This document shows positions 28,405 through 35,907 of a stretch of 64,000 bases of DNA, one piece after another (position 1 is the stretch's first letter; each line of letters begins with the position of its first letter). A program made the position numbers and the translations under genes. This DNA is from Floricoccus tropicus (GTDB lineage: Bacteria; Bacillota; Bacilli; Lactobacillales; Streptococcaceae), in the NCBI RefSeq assembly GCF_001832905.1, contig NZ_MKIR01000024.1, positions 62,001 to 126,000 on the forward strand, written 5' to 3'. The notes beneath the pieces are model-generated. The model was not told the origin of the DNA. It saw only the letters and a list, made by a program, of their open reading frames with translations, and did not search any database.

Positions 28405-29721
28405 ATGAACAATTCTCAAGAGCTTAATCTTAGAGAAATTTCGAACTTTGCAGCAGATATTCATTCGAATTTTAATGAAGGTCATGATTTTGAACATATC
28501 CAGAGGGTAGTGGAATTAGCTAAAGAACTTTTGCTAGATTATCCACAGGCAGACGAATTTTTAGTTTTAGCAGCATGCTATCTTCATGATACTTATGATG
28601 AGAAGTTATTTGATGATAGTATCAAACAAAAAGAAGCTGTAAAAGAATTTCTAAAGTCTTTAGAGCTTGATGAGGATATTATTATCCAAATATTTTCTAT
28701 TATTGATAATATGAGTTTTGCAGCAAGTCTGGATGGTAAAGCACCTCTTGATCTTAACGGACAAATAGTACAAGATGCTGATAGGATTGATAGCCTTGGA
28801 CCAATAGCTGTTACACGTGCTCTACAATTCGGTTGGTATCATAATATTCCCCTTTATAATCCAGAGGAAGTAGCTCAGATTTTTACGTCCAAGGAGGACT
28901 ATCGTAAGGCAGATAGTAGCACCATAACTCATTTTAAGGAAAGATTATTTCTTTTAAAGGATATGCTTAATACAAAACAGGCTCAGGATATGTGTTTTGA
29001 GCGTGATAAATTTATTCGTGATTTTGTGGCAGCTATTGAAGCAGAATGGGTTATGGATAATCCTGCCTTATTAAATGATGAGAAATTAGTAATAATAAGA
29101 GATTTTGCCTATAATACTCATTCGGAAAATAATGATGGTCATGATTTTAATCATATTAGACGAGTAGCTGGTTTAGCTCAAAAAATTCTAGAAACTTATT
29201 CACATGTGGATAAGTTTACAGTCCTAGCTACGGTTTATCTACATGATTGTTATGATCAAAAGCTTTTTGTGGATAGTTTGGAACAAAAAGTTAAGGTAAT
29301 CAACTTTCTTTCAAAACTAGAAATTGAACAAGATGTAATTGATAAGATAATTTATATTATCGACAATATGAGTTTCTCTGCTAATATGGATGGTCAAAAG
29401 GAATTGGATTTAGTTGGACAAATCGTTCAGGATGCGGACCGTCTTGATAGTATGGGTGCTATTGCAATAAATAGAGCACTTGAATATGGATGGTCACATA
29501 GTCGTAAATTGTATGATCCTAGTATTAAGCCTCGTCATGATTTATCAAAGGATGAATATCGTAATTCAGAAGGAACCACAATAAATCATTTTTATGAAAA
29601 ACTATTTTTATTAAGTGATAAGCTGAATACTGAAGAAGCGCGTGAACTTGCAAAAGGTCGTGATCAGATAATGCATGATTTTGTCACAGGAATTGAAAGA
29701 GATTGGATTGAAGTTAGCTAA
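28405..29721 (+). CDS. Tandem HD-domain phosphohydrolase (internal duplication)
   Basis: 438 residues made of two homologous halves of about 215 residues. Each has H...HD...D metal-binding motifs: half 1 has GHDFEHIQRV, CYLHDTYDE and QDADRIDSLG; half 2 has GHDFNHIRRV, VYLHDCYDQ and QDADRLDSMG. Single-domain relatives are YedJ-like HD proteins of unknown substrate, probably nucleotide phosphohydrolases. All metal ligands appear intact in both halves, so two active sites are likely. It has a GAGGTGA ribosome-binding site and is monocistronic. Confidence 0.88.
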   Translation: MNNSQELNLREISNFAADIHSNFNEGHDFEHIQRVVELAKELLLDYPQADEFLVLAACYLHDTYDEKLFDDSIKQKEAVKEFLKSLELDEDIIIQIFSIIDNMSFAASLDGKAPLDLNGQIVQDADRIDSLGPIAVTRALQFGWYHNIPLYNPEEVAQIFTSKEDYRKADSSTITHFKERLFLLKDMLNTKQAQDMCFERDKFIRDFVAAIEAEWVMDNPALLNDEKLVIIRDFAYNTHSENNDGHDFNHIRRVAGLAQKILETYSHVDKFTVLATVYLHDCYDQKLFVDSLEQKVKVINFLSKLEIEQDVIDKIIYIIDNMSFSANMDGQKELDLVGQIVQDADRLDSMGAIAINRALEYGWSHSRKLYDPSIKPRHDLSKDEYRNSEGTTINHFYEKLFLLSDKLNTEEARELAKGRDQIMHDFVTGIERDWIEVS

Positions 29722-29723
29722 AT

Positions 29724-30007
29724 ATAGTCACTTAAAAATAGATTAATACATCGTTGTGATTTATACTAATAAGCTTGCTTATTAAAGTATAATCGACATC
29801 GTAACATAGTATAGTGACTCATCTCGATGAACGCTAGTTCTATCATCAATTCGTCGCCACTAGAACTAATTGCTTCAGCAATTTAAGTTCTATGGACATC
29901 GTAGCGAAGCGAATGGCCTTGTCTTGCGACTTACACTAATAAGCTTGCTTATTTAAGTGTAATCGACAGCGTAGTAAAACGAAGATATTTCTATTTTAAT
30001 CAACTAT
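29724..30007. repeat. Structured interspersed repeat, long form (element A)
   Basis: 284 bases bounded by inverted repeats: ATAGT-cac-TTAAAAATAGA on the left and TTCTATTTTAA-tca-ACTAT on the right. Inside are three hairpin modules at 29762-29791, 29862-29891 and 29932-29961 with the same layout (6-bp outer stem, one A, 5 to 6-bp inner stem, tiny loop, three bases), each followed by a copy of ATCGACATCGTA or a near match. The outer stems differ but stay paired: TATACT/AGTATA, AGAACT/AGTTCT, TACACT/AGTGTA. No coding potential was seen. Related elements lie at 33847 and 58071. Confidence 0.75.
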
Positions 30008-30035
30008 AAAAGGTGTGGAAAATCCACACCTTTTT
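30008..30035. terminator. Bidirectional terminator
   Basis: AAAGGTGTGGA-aaa-TCCACACCTTT hairpin between the repeat element and the 3' end of the hemolysin III gene; T-rich on both sides. Confidence 0.85.
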
Positions 30036-30057
30036 CGTTTATTATAAATTAAAGATT

Positions 30058-30696
30058 CTATACATAGAGGTATACAGAGAACCACATAAGCATTGCTGCT
30101 GCCATAACGAATAGGTGCCAAACAACGTGGTTGAAGGGAAACTTGACTGTGTAGAAGAAGGCTCCACTTGTGTAGACGACACCACCAGCTACTAGGAGCC
30201 AGAAGGCTGTAGGATTTAGGGTGTTCCAAAGTGGGACGATCATTCCGACACATAGCCAGCCCATAATAATATAGATGACTGTTGAAATTTTTGGTACGCT
30301 GTCCATTTTCGGTAAGACGATGCTTTTGTAGACGATACCTGCAATGGCAAGAAGCCAAATAGCTACCATCATTGAAATTCCGAGCCACCCACCGACTGTC
30401 ACTAGGCAATAGGGGGTATAAGTACCCGCAATCAAGAGATAGATTGATGAGTGGTCAAATACTTGGAATACCTTGTTTGCCTTGGTAAAAATTAGGCTGT
30501 GGAAAAGTGTTGAAAAGAGGAATAAAAGAGTAAGACACGCTCCGTAGATAGTGAAGGATACGGTAGCTAAAGGTCCCATATGAGCGCCTTTGATGATTAA
30601 AAGCACTAGTCCAGCAACTGCTAAACCAAAACCGATACCGTGAGTTACCGCATTAAACACTTCATTAGTTATTCTGTAAGCTCTACTTTCTTGCAT
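30058..30696 (-). CDS. Hemolysin III / TrhA family (PAQR) membrane protein
   Basis: 212 residues with seven membrane helices. PAQR motifs: NAVTHGIGFGLAVAG near the N terminus, STLFHSL (Ser/His) around residue 60, and HVVWHLFV near the C terminus with the third metal-binding His pair. Bacterial members affect membrane fluidity; haemolysis is a historic label. The ribosome-binding site TAGGAGG precedes the ATG. Confidence 0.92.
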   Translation of the reverse strand: MQESRAYRITNEVFNAVTHGIGFGLAVAGLVLLIIKGAHMGPLATVSFTIYGACLTLLFLFSTLFHSLIFTKANKVFQVFDHSSIYLLIAGTYTPYCLVTVGGWLGISMMVAIWLLAIAGIVYKSIVLPKMDSVPKISTVIYIIMGWLCVGMIVPLWNTLNPTAFWLLVAGGVVYTSGAFFYTVKFPFNHVVWHLFVMAAAMLMWFSVYLYV

Positions 30697-30793
30697 TTTA
30701 TGCCTCCTAATTTAATACTTTATCCTATTCTACTACTTTTTTGTAGAATTAACAGCTTTAGTATATAATTGAAGCAAAAGTTAGGGGGAGAGT

Positions 30794-31660
30794 ATGAGGA
30801 AAATTTATTTACAATTTAAAAATCAACTAGCAAAACTTGCTGATACTTATGAAAATATAAATTTATCTTTAAGACGCTCACGCCTAAAGAAAAAACTGAA
30901 TTTAAATGGCCAAGGCGATTTGCAAATCTTTGCTCACCGAGGAAGCAAGTCGAATCGACCAGAAAATACACTTGCAGCCTTTGAAGAAGCAGTTAGGGTT
31001 GGAGCAGACGGGATAGAACTTGATGTTCATCTGACAAGAGACGGGGAAATTGTTGTTATCCATGATGAGTCAATTAATAGAACCAGTAATGGACATGGTT
31101 TTGTCAGAAATTTAACCTTAAGTGAAATTCAAAAATTTGATGCAGGGTCATGGTTTGACAAAAAGTATAAAAATGAAAAAATTCCATCCTTGAAAGAAGT
31201 TCTGGAACTTTTGAAAGAGTTAGATTTCAAAGGTATATTGAATATTGAGATAAAGACAGATAAATATTACTATCCAGGAATTGAAGAAAAAGTATCAGAA
31301 TTGATGCTTAAGAAAAATTATCCTTTTTCTCATATATATTGCTCATTTAATTATAAAAGTCTTGAACTATTACATGATTTAGAGCCAGACACAGAGCTAG
31401 CATATCTAGCCAAGAATGAAAAAGATAGAATTATTAGAGGCTTAGACTCACCATTTGCAAATACCATCCATCCTAGAGTTGATTGGTTATATAAAAATAT
31501 AGATAAGCTTGATAAATCTGAAAAGTTCTTTAGGATTTGGACTATAAATAGTGATTTAGATATTAAAATTGCACTTTCTAGTCTGAATGTTTTAGGAATA
31601 ATGACAGATTATCCAGAACGTGCTGTGAAGATTAGAAATGAATACAAAAAAGAGAGTTGA
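30794..31660 (+). CDS. Glycerophosphodiester phosphodiesterase, copy 1
   Basis: 288 residues. An N-terminal basic extension (about 45 residues, no membrane helix) precedes the GDPD TIM barrel: FAHRGSKSNRPENTL (His/Arg and Glu-Asn), DGIELDVHLTRDG and VVIHDESINRTS supply the metal and catalytic residues. It hydrolyses glycerophosphodiesters to glycerol-3-phosphate and alcohol. Unlike the copy at 35.9 kb it is not linked to a transporter. Confidence 0.9.
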   Translation: MRKIYLQFKNQLAKLADTYENINLSLRRSRLKKKLNLNGQGDLQIFAHRGSKSNRPENTLAAFEEAVRVGADGIELDVHLTRDGEIVVIHDESINRTSNGHGFVRNLTLSEIQKFDAGSWFDKKYKNEKIPSLKEVLELLKELDFKGILNIEIKTDKYYYPGIEEKVSELMLKKNYPFSHIYCSFNYKSLELLHDLEPDTELAYLAKNEKDRIIRGLDSPFANTIHPRVDWLYKNIDKLDKSEKFFRIWTINSDLDIKIALSSLNVLGIMTDYPERAVKIRNEYKKES

Positions 31661-31674
31661 TTTTAACTCTCTTT
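31648..31674. terminator. Bidirectional terminator of GDPD and recO
   Basis: AAAGAGAGTT-gatttt-AACTCTCTTT hairpin spanning the GDPD stop codon and the last codons of recO. Confidence 0.85.
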
Positions 31675-32463
31675 ATCATTTTCTTCACTTTTTCGTGCTT
31701 GTCCTAGATCGGTCATCAAACTTGACCATGAATCCATTTGATCTAAGAATTTCTTAGGCTTGAGATGTATTCCAACATATTCCTCATATAATTCGTCAAT
31801 AAAGAGACGGATTTTCTTTTTCAAGTCATCTTTTAATGAAATGTTTTGTATCTTATTTAAATCAACGTGCATAAAGAGATTTGCAAAATATATGACATTT
31901 GGATCCAAATGGCTACGTCGTTCATCTTCATTGAAGTGATTAATACAGAGGCAGCCATTGTATTTGAAGGAGTAGTCCATTGGCAAGTCGGTTCTATGAC
32001 AAAAGACACACTGTGAAAAGTCAATACTAGAACCAAAGTGCCCCATAATCTGCAATTCAAAAATATTTGTTATTACTTCCCTATCAAATCTCGAGTCAAT
32101 TAACTCTAAACTCTTTGTTAGAAATTCAAACAAGGGAACATCTTTAATGTTATCTGATATGGATGCATCAGCGAGGGCCACTAAGTAAGCAGCATGGGCA
32201 TTGAGGAAAATATCTTCATTAATATTTTTGAAAATCCTTACTTCGCTAATATCGTTAATGAATGAAAAACCAGTATCATTTATTTGAAAGATCATATTTG
32301 CAGAAGTTAGTGGCTGAATTCCAAAATTTAAACGAGACTTAGACGGATTTTTTAGGAAAAACATTCTTTTGCCATGCTCCTTGGTAAAGATTTTTACCAA
32401 TTTGTCCTGTTCCTTGTAATTTTGAGAGTAGAGGACAAGAGCATTTGATTCCATTTGAGGCAT
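31663..32463 (-). CDS. recO: DNA repair protein RecO
   Basis: 266 residues. An N-terminal OB-fold (ALVLYSQNYKEQDKLVKIFT) precedes a helical domain with a zinc-site-like CVFCH...GCLCINH (residues about 152-176). RecO loads RecA on single strands with RecF and RecR. It lies eight bases after the aminotransferase gene, the same order as in streptococci. A Met three codons in is an alternative start. Confidence 0.93.
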   Translation of the reverse strand: MPQMESNALVLYSQNYKEQDKLVKIFTKEHGKRMFFLKNPSKSRLNFGIQPLTSANMIFQINDTGFSFINDISEVRIFKNINEDIFLNAHAAYLVALADASISDNIKDVPLFEFLTKSLELIDSRFDREVITNIFELQIMGHFGSSIDFSQCVFCHRTDLPMDYSFKYNGCLCINHFNEDERRSHLDPNVIYFANLFMHVDLNKIQNISLKDDLKKKIRLFIDELYEEYVGIHLKPKKFLDQMDSWSSLMTDLGQARKSEENDKES

Positions 32464-32471
32464 AGTTAACC

Positions 32472-33644
32472 TTACTTATTTTCTTCCATATATTCTTTTA
32501 GACGAGTCATAGCTGTCTCAATCGTTTCCATACTAGCAGCATAGCTAAGACGTACATAACCTTCACCTAGTTCACCAAAAGCACTTCCCGGTATAAAAGC
32601 TACTTGTTTCTTTTGAGCAAAATCTAGTAAGAATTTAAATGAATTTTGTTCATACCCAGCTGGTATTTTAGCAAAAATGTAGAAGGCTCCATCAGGTTTG
32701 ATAATCTCAAAACCAAGTGCAGTCATTTTTTCTACAATATAATCACGACGCTTGATGTATTCAACCTTCATAGGATAAGCATCATTTTTTCCTGCGGTTA
32801 AAGCTTCGATTGCTGCAAATTGCGCGTTAGTAGTAGCAGCAGTAACCAAATATTGATGCGTCTTGATAAGTTGGGCAGTGATAGCTTCAGTTGCTAGGAT
32901 GAATCCAATACGCCAACCAGTCATAGCATGTGATTTTGAAAGTCCATTAATAACAATTGTTTGCTCAGAAATAAATTCAGCAATCGATACATGTTCTTCA
33001 CCAGTGTAGTTCAGTTCAGAATAAATCTCATCACTGATAACAAAGACTTCATATTTTTTAAGAACCTCAGCAAATTCCTTAATCTGTTCTCTAGAATAAG
33101 TCACACCCGTTGGATTAGATGGGTAGTTTAGAATAATAGCCTTAACACTTTCACCACCATCAATTAGTGATTGTTCTAGTGTCTCAGGTGTTAGGATAAA
33201 ATTATTTGGTGTAGTATCAATGGTAATAACCTCGCCACCAGCCAAAGTAATAATAGGTTCATAACCTGGATAGTTAGGAGCAGGAATAAGTACCTTATCA
33301 CCTTCAACAAGAATTGAAAGAAGACTTGCTGAAATAGCCTCAGTAGCACCTACGGTGACCAAAATTTCATTGTCAGGATTATAAGATAAATTATATTTTT
33401 CTTTCATAAACTCACTGACAGCCTGACGAAGTGGAAGTAAACCACTCATACCTGTGTAGTGACTTTGATTATCAGCAATTGCAGCAATACCTGCAGCTTT
33501 AACTTCTTCTGGTGTATTAAAATCAGGTTCTCCAAGTGTTAATTTAATAATATTTGGAATCTTAGAAACCTCTTGGTCAAATTGTCTAATTTCAGAAACA
33601 GCAATTTTATTAATATTTTGATTAAAACGGTGTGATAAATCCAT
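32472..33644 (-). CDS. PLP-dependent aminotransferase (AraT/PatA-like, fold type I)
   Basis: 390 residues. The Schiff-base lysine is in NGLSKSHAMTGWRIG (about residue 235), with NYPSNPTGVTY upstream and VRLSYAAS near the C terminus contacting the substrate carboxylate. It is close to the aromatic or broad-range aminotransferases of lactic acid bacteria that lie next to recO. Likely substrates are aromatic amino acids or aspartate. Confidence 0.9.
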   Translation of the reverse strand: MDLSHRFNQNINKIAVSEIRQFDQEVSKIPNIIKLTLGEPDFNTPEEVKAAGIAAIADNQSHYTGMSGLLPLRQAVSEFMKEKYNLSYNPDNEILVTVGATEAISASLLSILVEGDKVLIPAPNYPGYEPIITLAGGEVITIDTTPNNFILTPETLEQSLIDGGESVKAIILNYPSNPTGVTYSREQIKEFAEVLKKYEVFVISDEIYSELNYTGEEHVSIAEFISEQTIVINGLSKSHAMTGWRIGFILATEAITAQLIKTHQYLVTAATTNAQFAAIEALTAGKNDAYPMKVEYIKRRDYIVEKMTALGFEIIKPDGAFYIFAKIPAGYEQNSFKFLLDFAQKKQVAFIPGSAFGELGEGYVRLSYAASMETIETAMTRLKEYMEENK

Positions 33645-33724
33645 GTTATCCTCCTAGATTATATAATGCTTAGCAATGATTTTATCAGTATTTTCAGAAT
33701 TATTCAATGCTAATTAGTAGACAA

Positions 33725-33756
33725 CAAAAAAACTTCAACAATTGCTGAAGTTTTAT
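33725..33756 (-). terminator. Terminator of the tRNA-Glu transcript
   Basis: AAAACTTCA/TGAAGTTTT hairpin; on the minus strand a T-run of seven follows. Confidence 0.85.
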
Positions 33757-33760
33757 AAGA

Positions 33761-33832
33761 TAGTCCGTACGGGATTCGAACCCGTGTTACCGCCGTGAAA
33801 AGGCGGTGTCTTAACCCCTTGACCAACGGACC
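33761..33832 (-). tRNA. tRNA-Glu (anticodon UUC)
   Basis: 72 nt. The acceptor stem GGTCCGT pairs with ACGGACT, and the anticodon loop CTTTTCAC has UUC. CCA is not clearly encoded. The sequence is identical to the copy at 33934, so the pair probably arose by duplication and is transcribed from one promoter. Confidence 0.97.
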
Positions 33833-33846
33833 AGGGTAAATATATA

Positions 33847-33900
33847 GTAGTTTAAAATAGATTAATACTTCGTTGTATTATTTCTATTCAAATCAACTAC
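33847..33900. repeat. Structured interspersed repeat, short form (element B)
   Basis: 54 bases between the two tRNA-Glu genes: GTAGT at the left, ACTAC at the right, and an internal hairpin AATAGATTAATAC...GTATTATTTCTATT with loop TTCGTT. The left 22 bases match element A (TTAAAATAGATTAATAC and TCGTTGT). Directly after it, CAACTAC/GTAGTTG (33894-33911) offers an alternative pairing. Confidence 0.7.
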
Positions 33901-33933
33901 GATTGTAGTTGTGTATAAATCATTAAGATTTAA

Positions 33934-34005
33934 TAGTCCGTACGGGATTCGAACCCGTGTTACCGCCGTGAAAAGGCGGTGTCTTAACCCCTTGACCAAC
34001 GGACC
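33934..34005 (-). tRNA. tRNA-Glu (anticodon UUC), second copy
   Basis: Identical in sequence to the copy at 33761. On the minus strand this copy is promoter-proximal. Confidence 0.97.
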
Positions 34006-34022
34006 AAAAACACTACTTGAAT

Positions 34023-34052
34023 AGTATACCCCGATACCCTCTACTTTGTCAA
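34023..34052 (-). promoter_or_regulatory. Promoter of the tRNA-Glu pair
   Basis: Minus strand: TTGACA, 18-base spacer containing a GGGTATCGGGG tract, TATACT. A stable-RNA-type strong promoter 17 bases upstream of the first tRNA. Confidence 0.85.
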
Positions 34053-34156
34053 CAACTTTTTAGAAATTTTTTGTATTTTTTTAAAAAAAGGTTTATAATG
34101 ACTTTGTCTGCTCTGCTTTTTTATTTTTAAGCAATTTTGCAAGCGTATTCAAGTTC

Positions 34157-34185
34157 TTGAAAATTTTAAAATTTAATGGTATTAT
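34157..34185 (+). promoter_or_regulatory. Promoter of the 6S-like RNA
   Basis: TTGAAA (34157-34162), 17-base spacer, TATTAT (34180-34185). Confidence 0.7.
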
Positions 34186-34191
34186 ATACAC

Positions 34192-34388
34192 AGATAAAGG
34201 TACTGGAATGTGCGAATCAGCTCATCTTTTTTGACCGACTAAATCGTATTGCTTTGGGATTCGAAGACATCTTACAGCGTGCATACCGAACATCCGGGAG
34301 CTAGTCTTAGTAAGAGCGAGAAGCCCACCTTGTCTATTAGGCGGGTTCAATACACGAGTTGGTATACGGCATTCAATCAGTACTTTAT
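34192..34388 (+). ncRNA. ssrS: Probable 6S RNA
   Basis: About 195 nt transcript with its own promoter and a terminal T-run. The ends pair to close a long rod: AAAGGTACTG near the 5' end with CAGTACTTT at the 3' end, then GAATGTGC with GGCATTC, then CTC with GAG. A further arm, GGATTCG with CGAACATCC, sits near the apex. The rod with a central open region, the size and the position in front of a tRNA-Lys gene fit 6S RNA, which binds the sigma-A RNA polymerase. I identify it by structure and context, not by alignment. Confidence 0.68.
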
Positions 34389-34405
34389 TTTTTTGAAAAA
34401 ATATA

Positions 34406-34433
34406 TTGAAATTTATAACTTAAGTGCTATAAT
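34406..34433 (+). promoter_or_regulatory. Promoter of tRNA-Lys
   Basis: TTGAAA (34406-34411), 16-base spacer, TATAAT (34428-34433). Confidence 0.8.
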
Positions 34434-34463
34434 ATTCAAGTAAGCTTATTAAAGCTTTAACAA

Positions 34464-34536
34464 GCCTTCTTAGCTCAGTTGGCAGAGCAGTGGACTCTTA
34501 ATCCATGGGTCGTAGGTTCAAATCCTACAGGGGGCA
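34464..34536 (+). tRNA. tRNA-Lys (anticodon CUU)
   Basis: 73 nt with acceptor GCCTTCT/AGGGGGC (two G-U pairs), D-arm GCTCAGTTGGCAGAGC, anticodon loop CTCTTAA and T-arm GTAGG/CCTAC. Reads AAG codons. Confidence 0.96.
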
Positions 34537-34543
34537 CTAAGTA

Positions 34544-34578
34544 GACCTTCTATGAATCCTTTCATAGAAGGCTTTTTT
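34544..34578 (+). terminator. Terminator of tRNA-Lys
   Basis: CCTTCTATGA-atcctt-TCATAGAAGG hairpin and T-run. Confidence 0.9.
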
Positions 34579-34669
34579 ATTGTTTTAAATGTGAGTTGTC
34601 ACACTTTTTGTTCTAGTGAATTCTGAATTCCAAATGATATTGTATATTTGTTGTATGCTATAATGAGTT

Positions 34670-34912
34670 ATGAAAAATGGGATATTGAAGAATCTATGCT
34701 ATACAGAGCTTGTATATGCTAGGATTAATAAAAAACTAGGATTTAACATTGATAACATAGCAATTGAAAATTTAATTCTTTCACTAATCTCTGATGATAG
34801 TAGTGTTATTGAGAAAATAGCAAAGAATTATTATGTTAAAAATTATTCAGAAAACATTAGTGCTACTATTAATTCTTATACCTATAGAGTAATAACAGTT
34901 AATAGATTTTAA
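34670..34912 (+). CDS. DUF3781 family small protein
   Basis: 80 residues. LCYTELVYARINKKLGF near the N terminus, KNYYVKNY in the middle and INSYTYRVITVNRF at the end match the DUF3781 pattern. Function unknown; it is soluble and has no membrane segment. There is no Shine-Dalgarno: an extended -10 (TGCTATAAT, 34656-34664) ends five bases before the ATG, so the mRNA is probably leaderless. Confidence 0.75.
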   Translation: MKNGILKNLCYTELVYARINKKLGFNIDNIAIENLILSLISDDSSVIEKIAKNYYVKNYSENISATINSYTYRVITVNRF

Positions 34913-34969
34913 ATTGCAAACCATATGTCCGACTTAGGGCATTTATTTTATATATTAAAAGGAAGATTT

Positions 34970-35656
34970 ATGAAATACAAAACTTTACTATTTGATCTAG
35001 ATGATACGATTTTAGATTTTGGCGCTGCTGAAGATTACGCTCTAGCTAAGCTATTTGAAGATATGGGTGTTGAGTTAACAGATGATATTAAAGACTATTA
35101 CTTAAAGATAAATAAGCAAGCTTGGAAGGATTATGAAGACGGTAAGATAAGCCGTCAAGAAGTAACAAATACTCGTTTTTCTAATTTATTTTCTACATTA
35201 GGTATTGAGGTTGATGGTCCAAAAATGGATAATAAGTATCGCTCTCATTTAGCAGAAAACCCTCAATTTTTAGGGAAAAGTCTTGAAGTGCTAGAAAAGT
35301 TGTCGCAAGATGATTATAAAATGTATATTTTGACTAATGGAGTATCTGTCACTCAACATAAGAGACTAAAGGATGCTGATTTATATCGTTTTTTTGAAGA
35401 TGTTATTGTGTCAGAGGAGACCGGGTATCAAAAACCAATGGTAGAATTTTTTAACTGTGCTTTTGAAAGGATAGAAAATTTTAATCCTGATACGACTTTA
35501 ATGATAGGCGACACATTATCCTCTGACATTAAAGGTGGTAATAATGCAGGAGTTGATACACTGTGGCTTAATAATAAAGATGCTGAAAACTTAACCGATG
35601 CCGTTCCTACATATGAGATAAATGATATAGAAAAAATATATGAAATTTTAAAATAG
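34970..35656 (+). CDS. YjjG-family HAD pyrimidine nucleotidase
   Basis: 228 residues from MKYKTLLFDLDDTILDF, chosen because AAAAGGAAG lies at the right distance. Motif I is DLDDT, motif II TNG, motif III the lysine in GYQKPMVEF, and motif IV IGDTLSSDIKGG. YjjG-type enzymes dephosphorylate non-canonical pyrimidine monophosphates and so act in house-cleaning. It is monocistronic; a weak AAGTCC/GGGGCTT hairpin follows. Confidence 0.88.
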   Translation: MKYKTLLFDLDDTILDFGAAEDYALAKLFEDMGVELTDDIKDYYLKINKQAWKDYEDGKISRQEVTNTRFSNLFSTLGIEVDGPKMDNKYRSHLAENPQFLGKSLEVLEKLSQDDYKMYILTNGVSVTQHKRLKDADLYRFFEDVIVSEETGYQKPMVEFFNCAFERIENFNPDTTLMIGDTLSSDIKGGNNAGVDTLWLNNKDAENLTDAVPTYEINDIEKIYEILK

Positions 35657-35848
35657 CTTTCAAGTCCTTGCTTAATAGTAGGGGCTTTTATTAACCTTAT
35701 TTTTACAAATATTTAATAAAGAATTTACACACAAATAAGTTTTAAATCTTTATACTATAAATATGTGAAATCACAAACATCATACTTGAAGTTCTTACTT
35801 TAAGTTAAAGGTGTTTTTAAGTGTTCTTTTTGTGAAAATCACATGCAA

Positions 35849-35862
35849 AGGAAGCGTTTTCA
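35849..35862 (+). promoter_or_regulatory. Candidate cre (CcpA) site at the GDPD/MFS promoter
   Basis: AGGAAGCGTTTTCA matches 12 of 14 positions of the catabolite-responsive element consensus TGWAANCGNTNWCA and sits directly upstream of a TATAAT at 35866-35871. CcpA binding there would block transcription when glucose is abundant. Confidence 0.55.
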
Positions 35863-35907
35863 TGATATAATTTTTGATGTTGGAAAATTTATTGGAGGAT
35901 TTATATA

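Noticed and set aside
29762-29961. Repeated units considered as a small CRISPR array
   Set aside because: Only three units, spaced 100 and 70 bases apart, with stems that vary in sequence and no constant direct repeat; no cas gene is in the window.
29996-30409. Minus-strand open frame of 137 codons
   Set aside because: It is out of frame inside the hemolysin III gene and its terminator, with Cys/Arg/His-rich nonsense composition.
33761-34005. Identical tRNA-Glu copies considered as attachment-site duplication of an integrated element
   Set aside because: The copies are complete, share one promoter and terminator and are 101 bases apart, with no integrase.
34249-34443. Open frame of 64 codons on the plus strand
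   Set aside because: It lies inside the structured 6S-like RNA and the tRNA-Lys promoter, has no ribosome-binding site and no protein-like composition.
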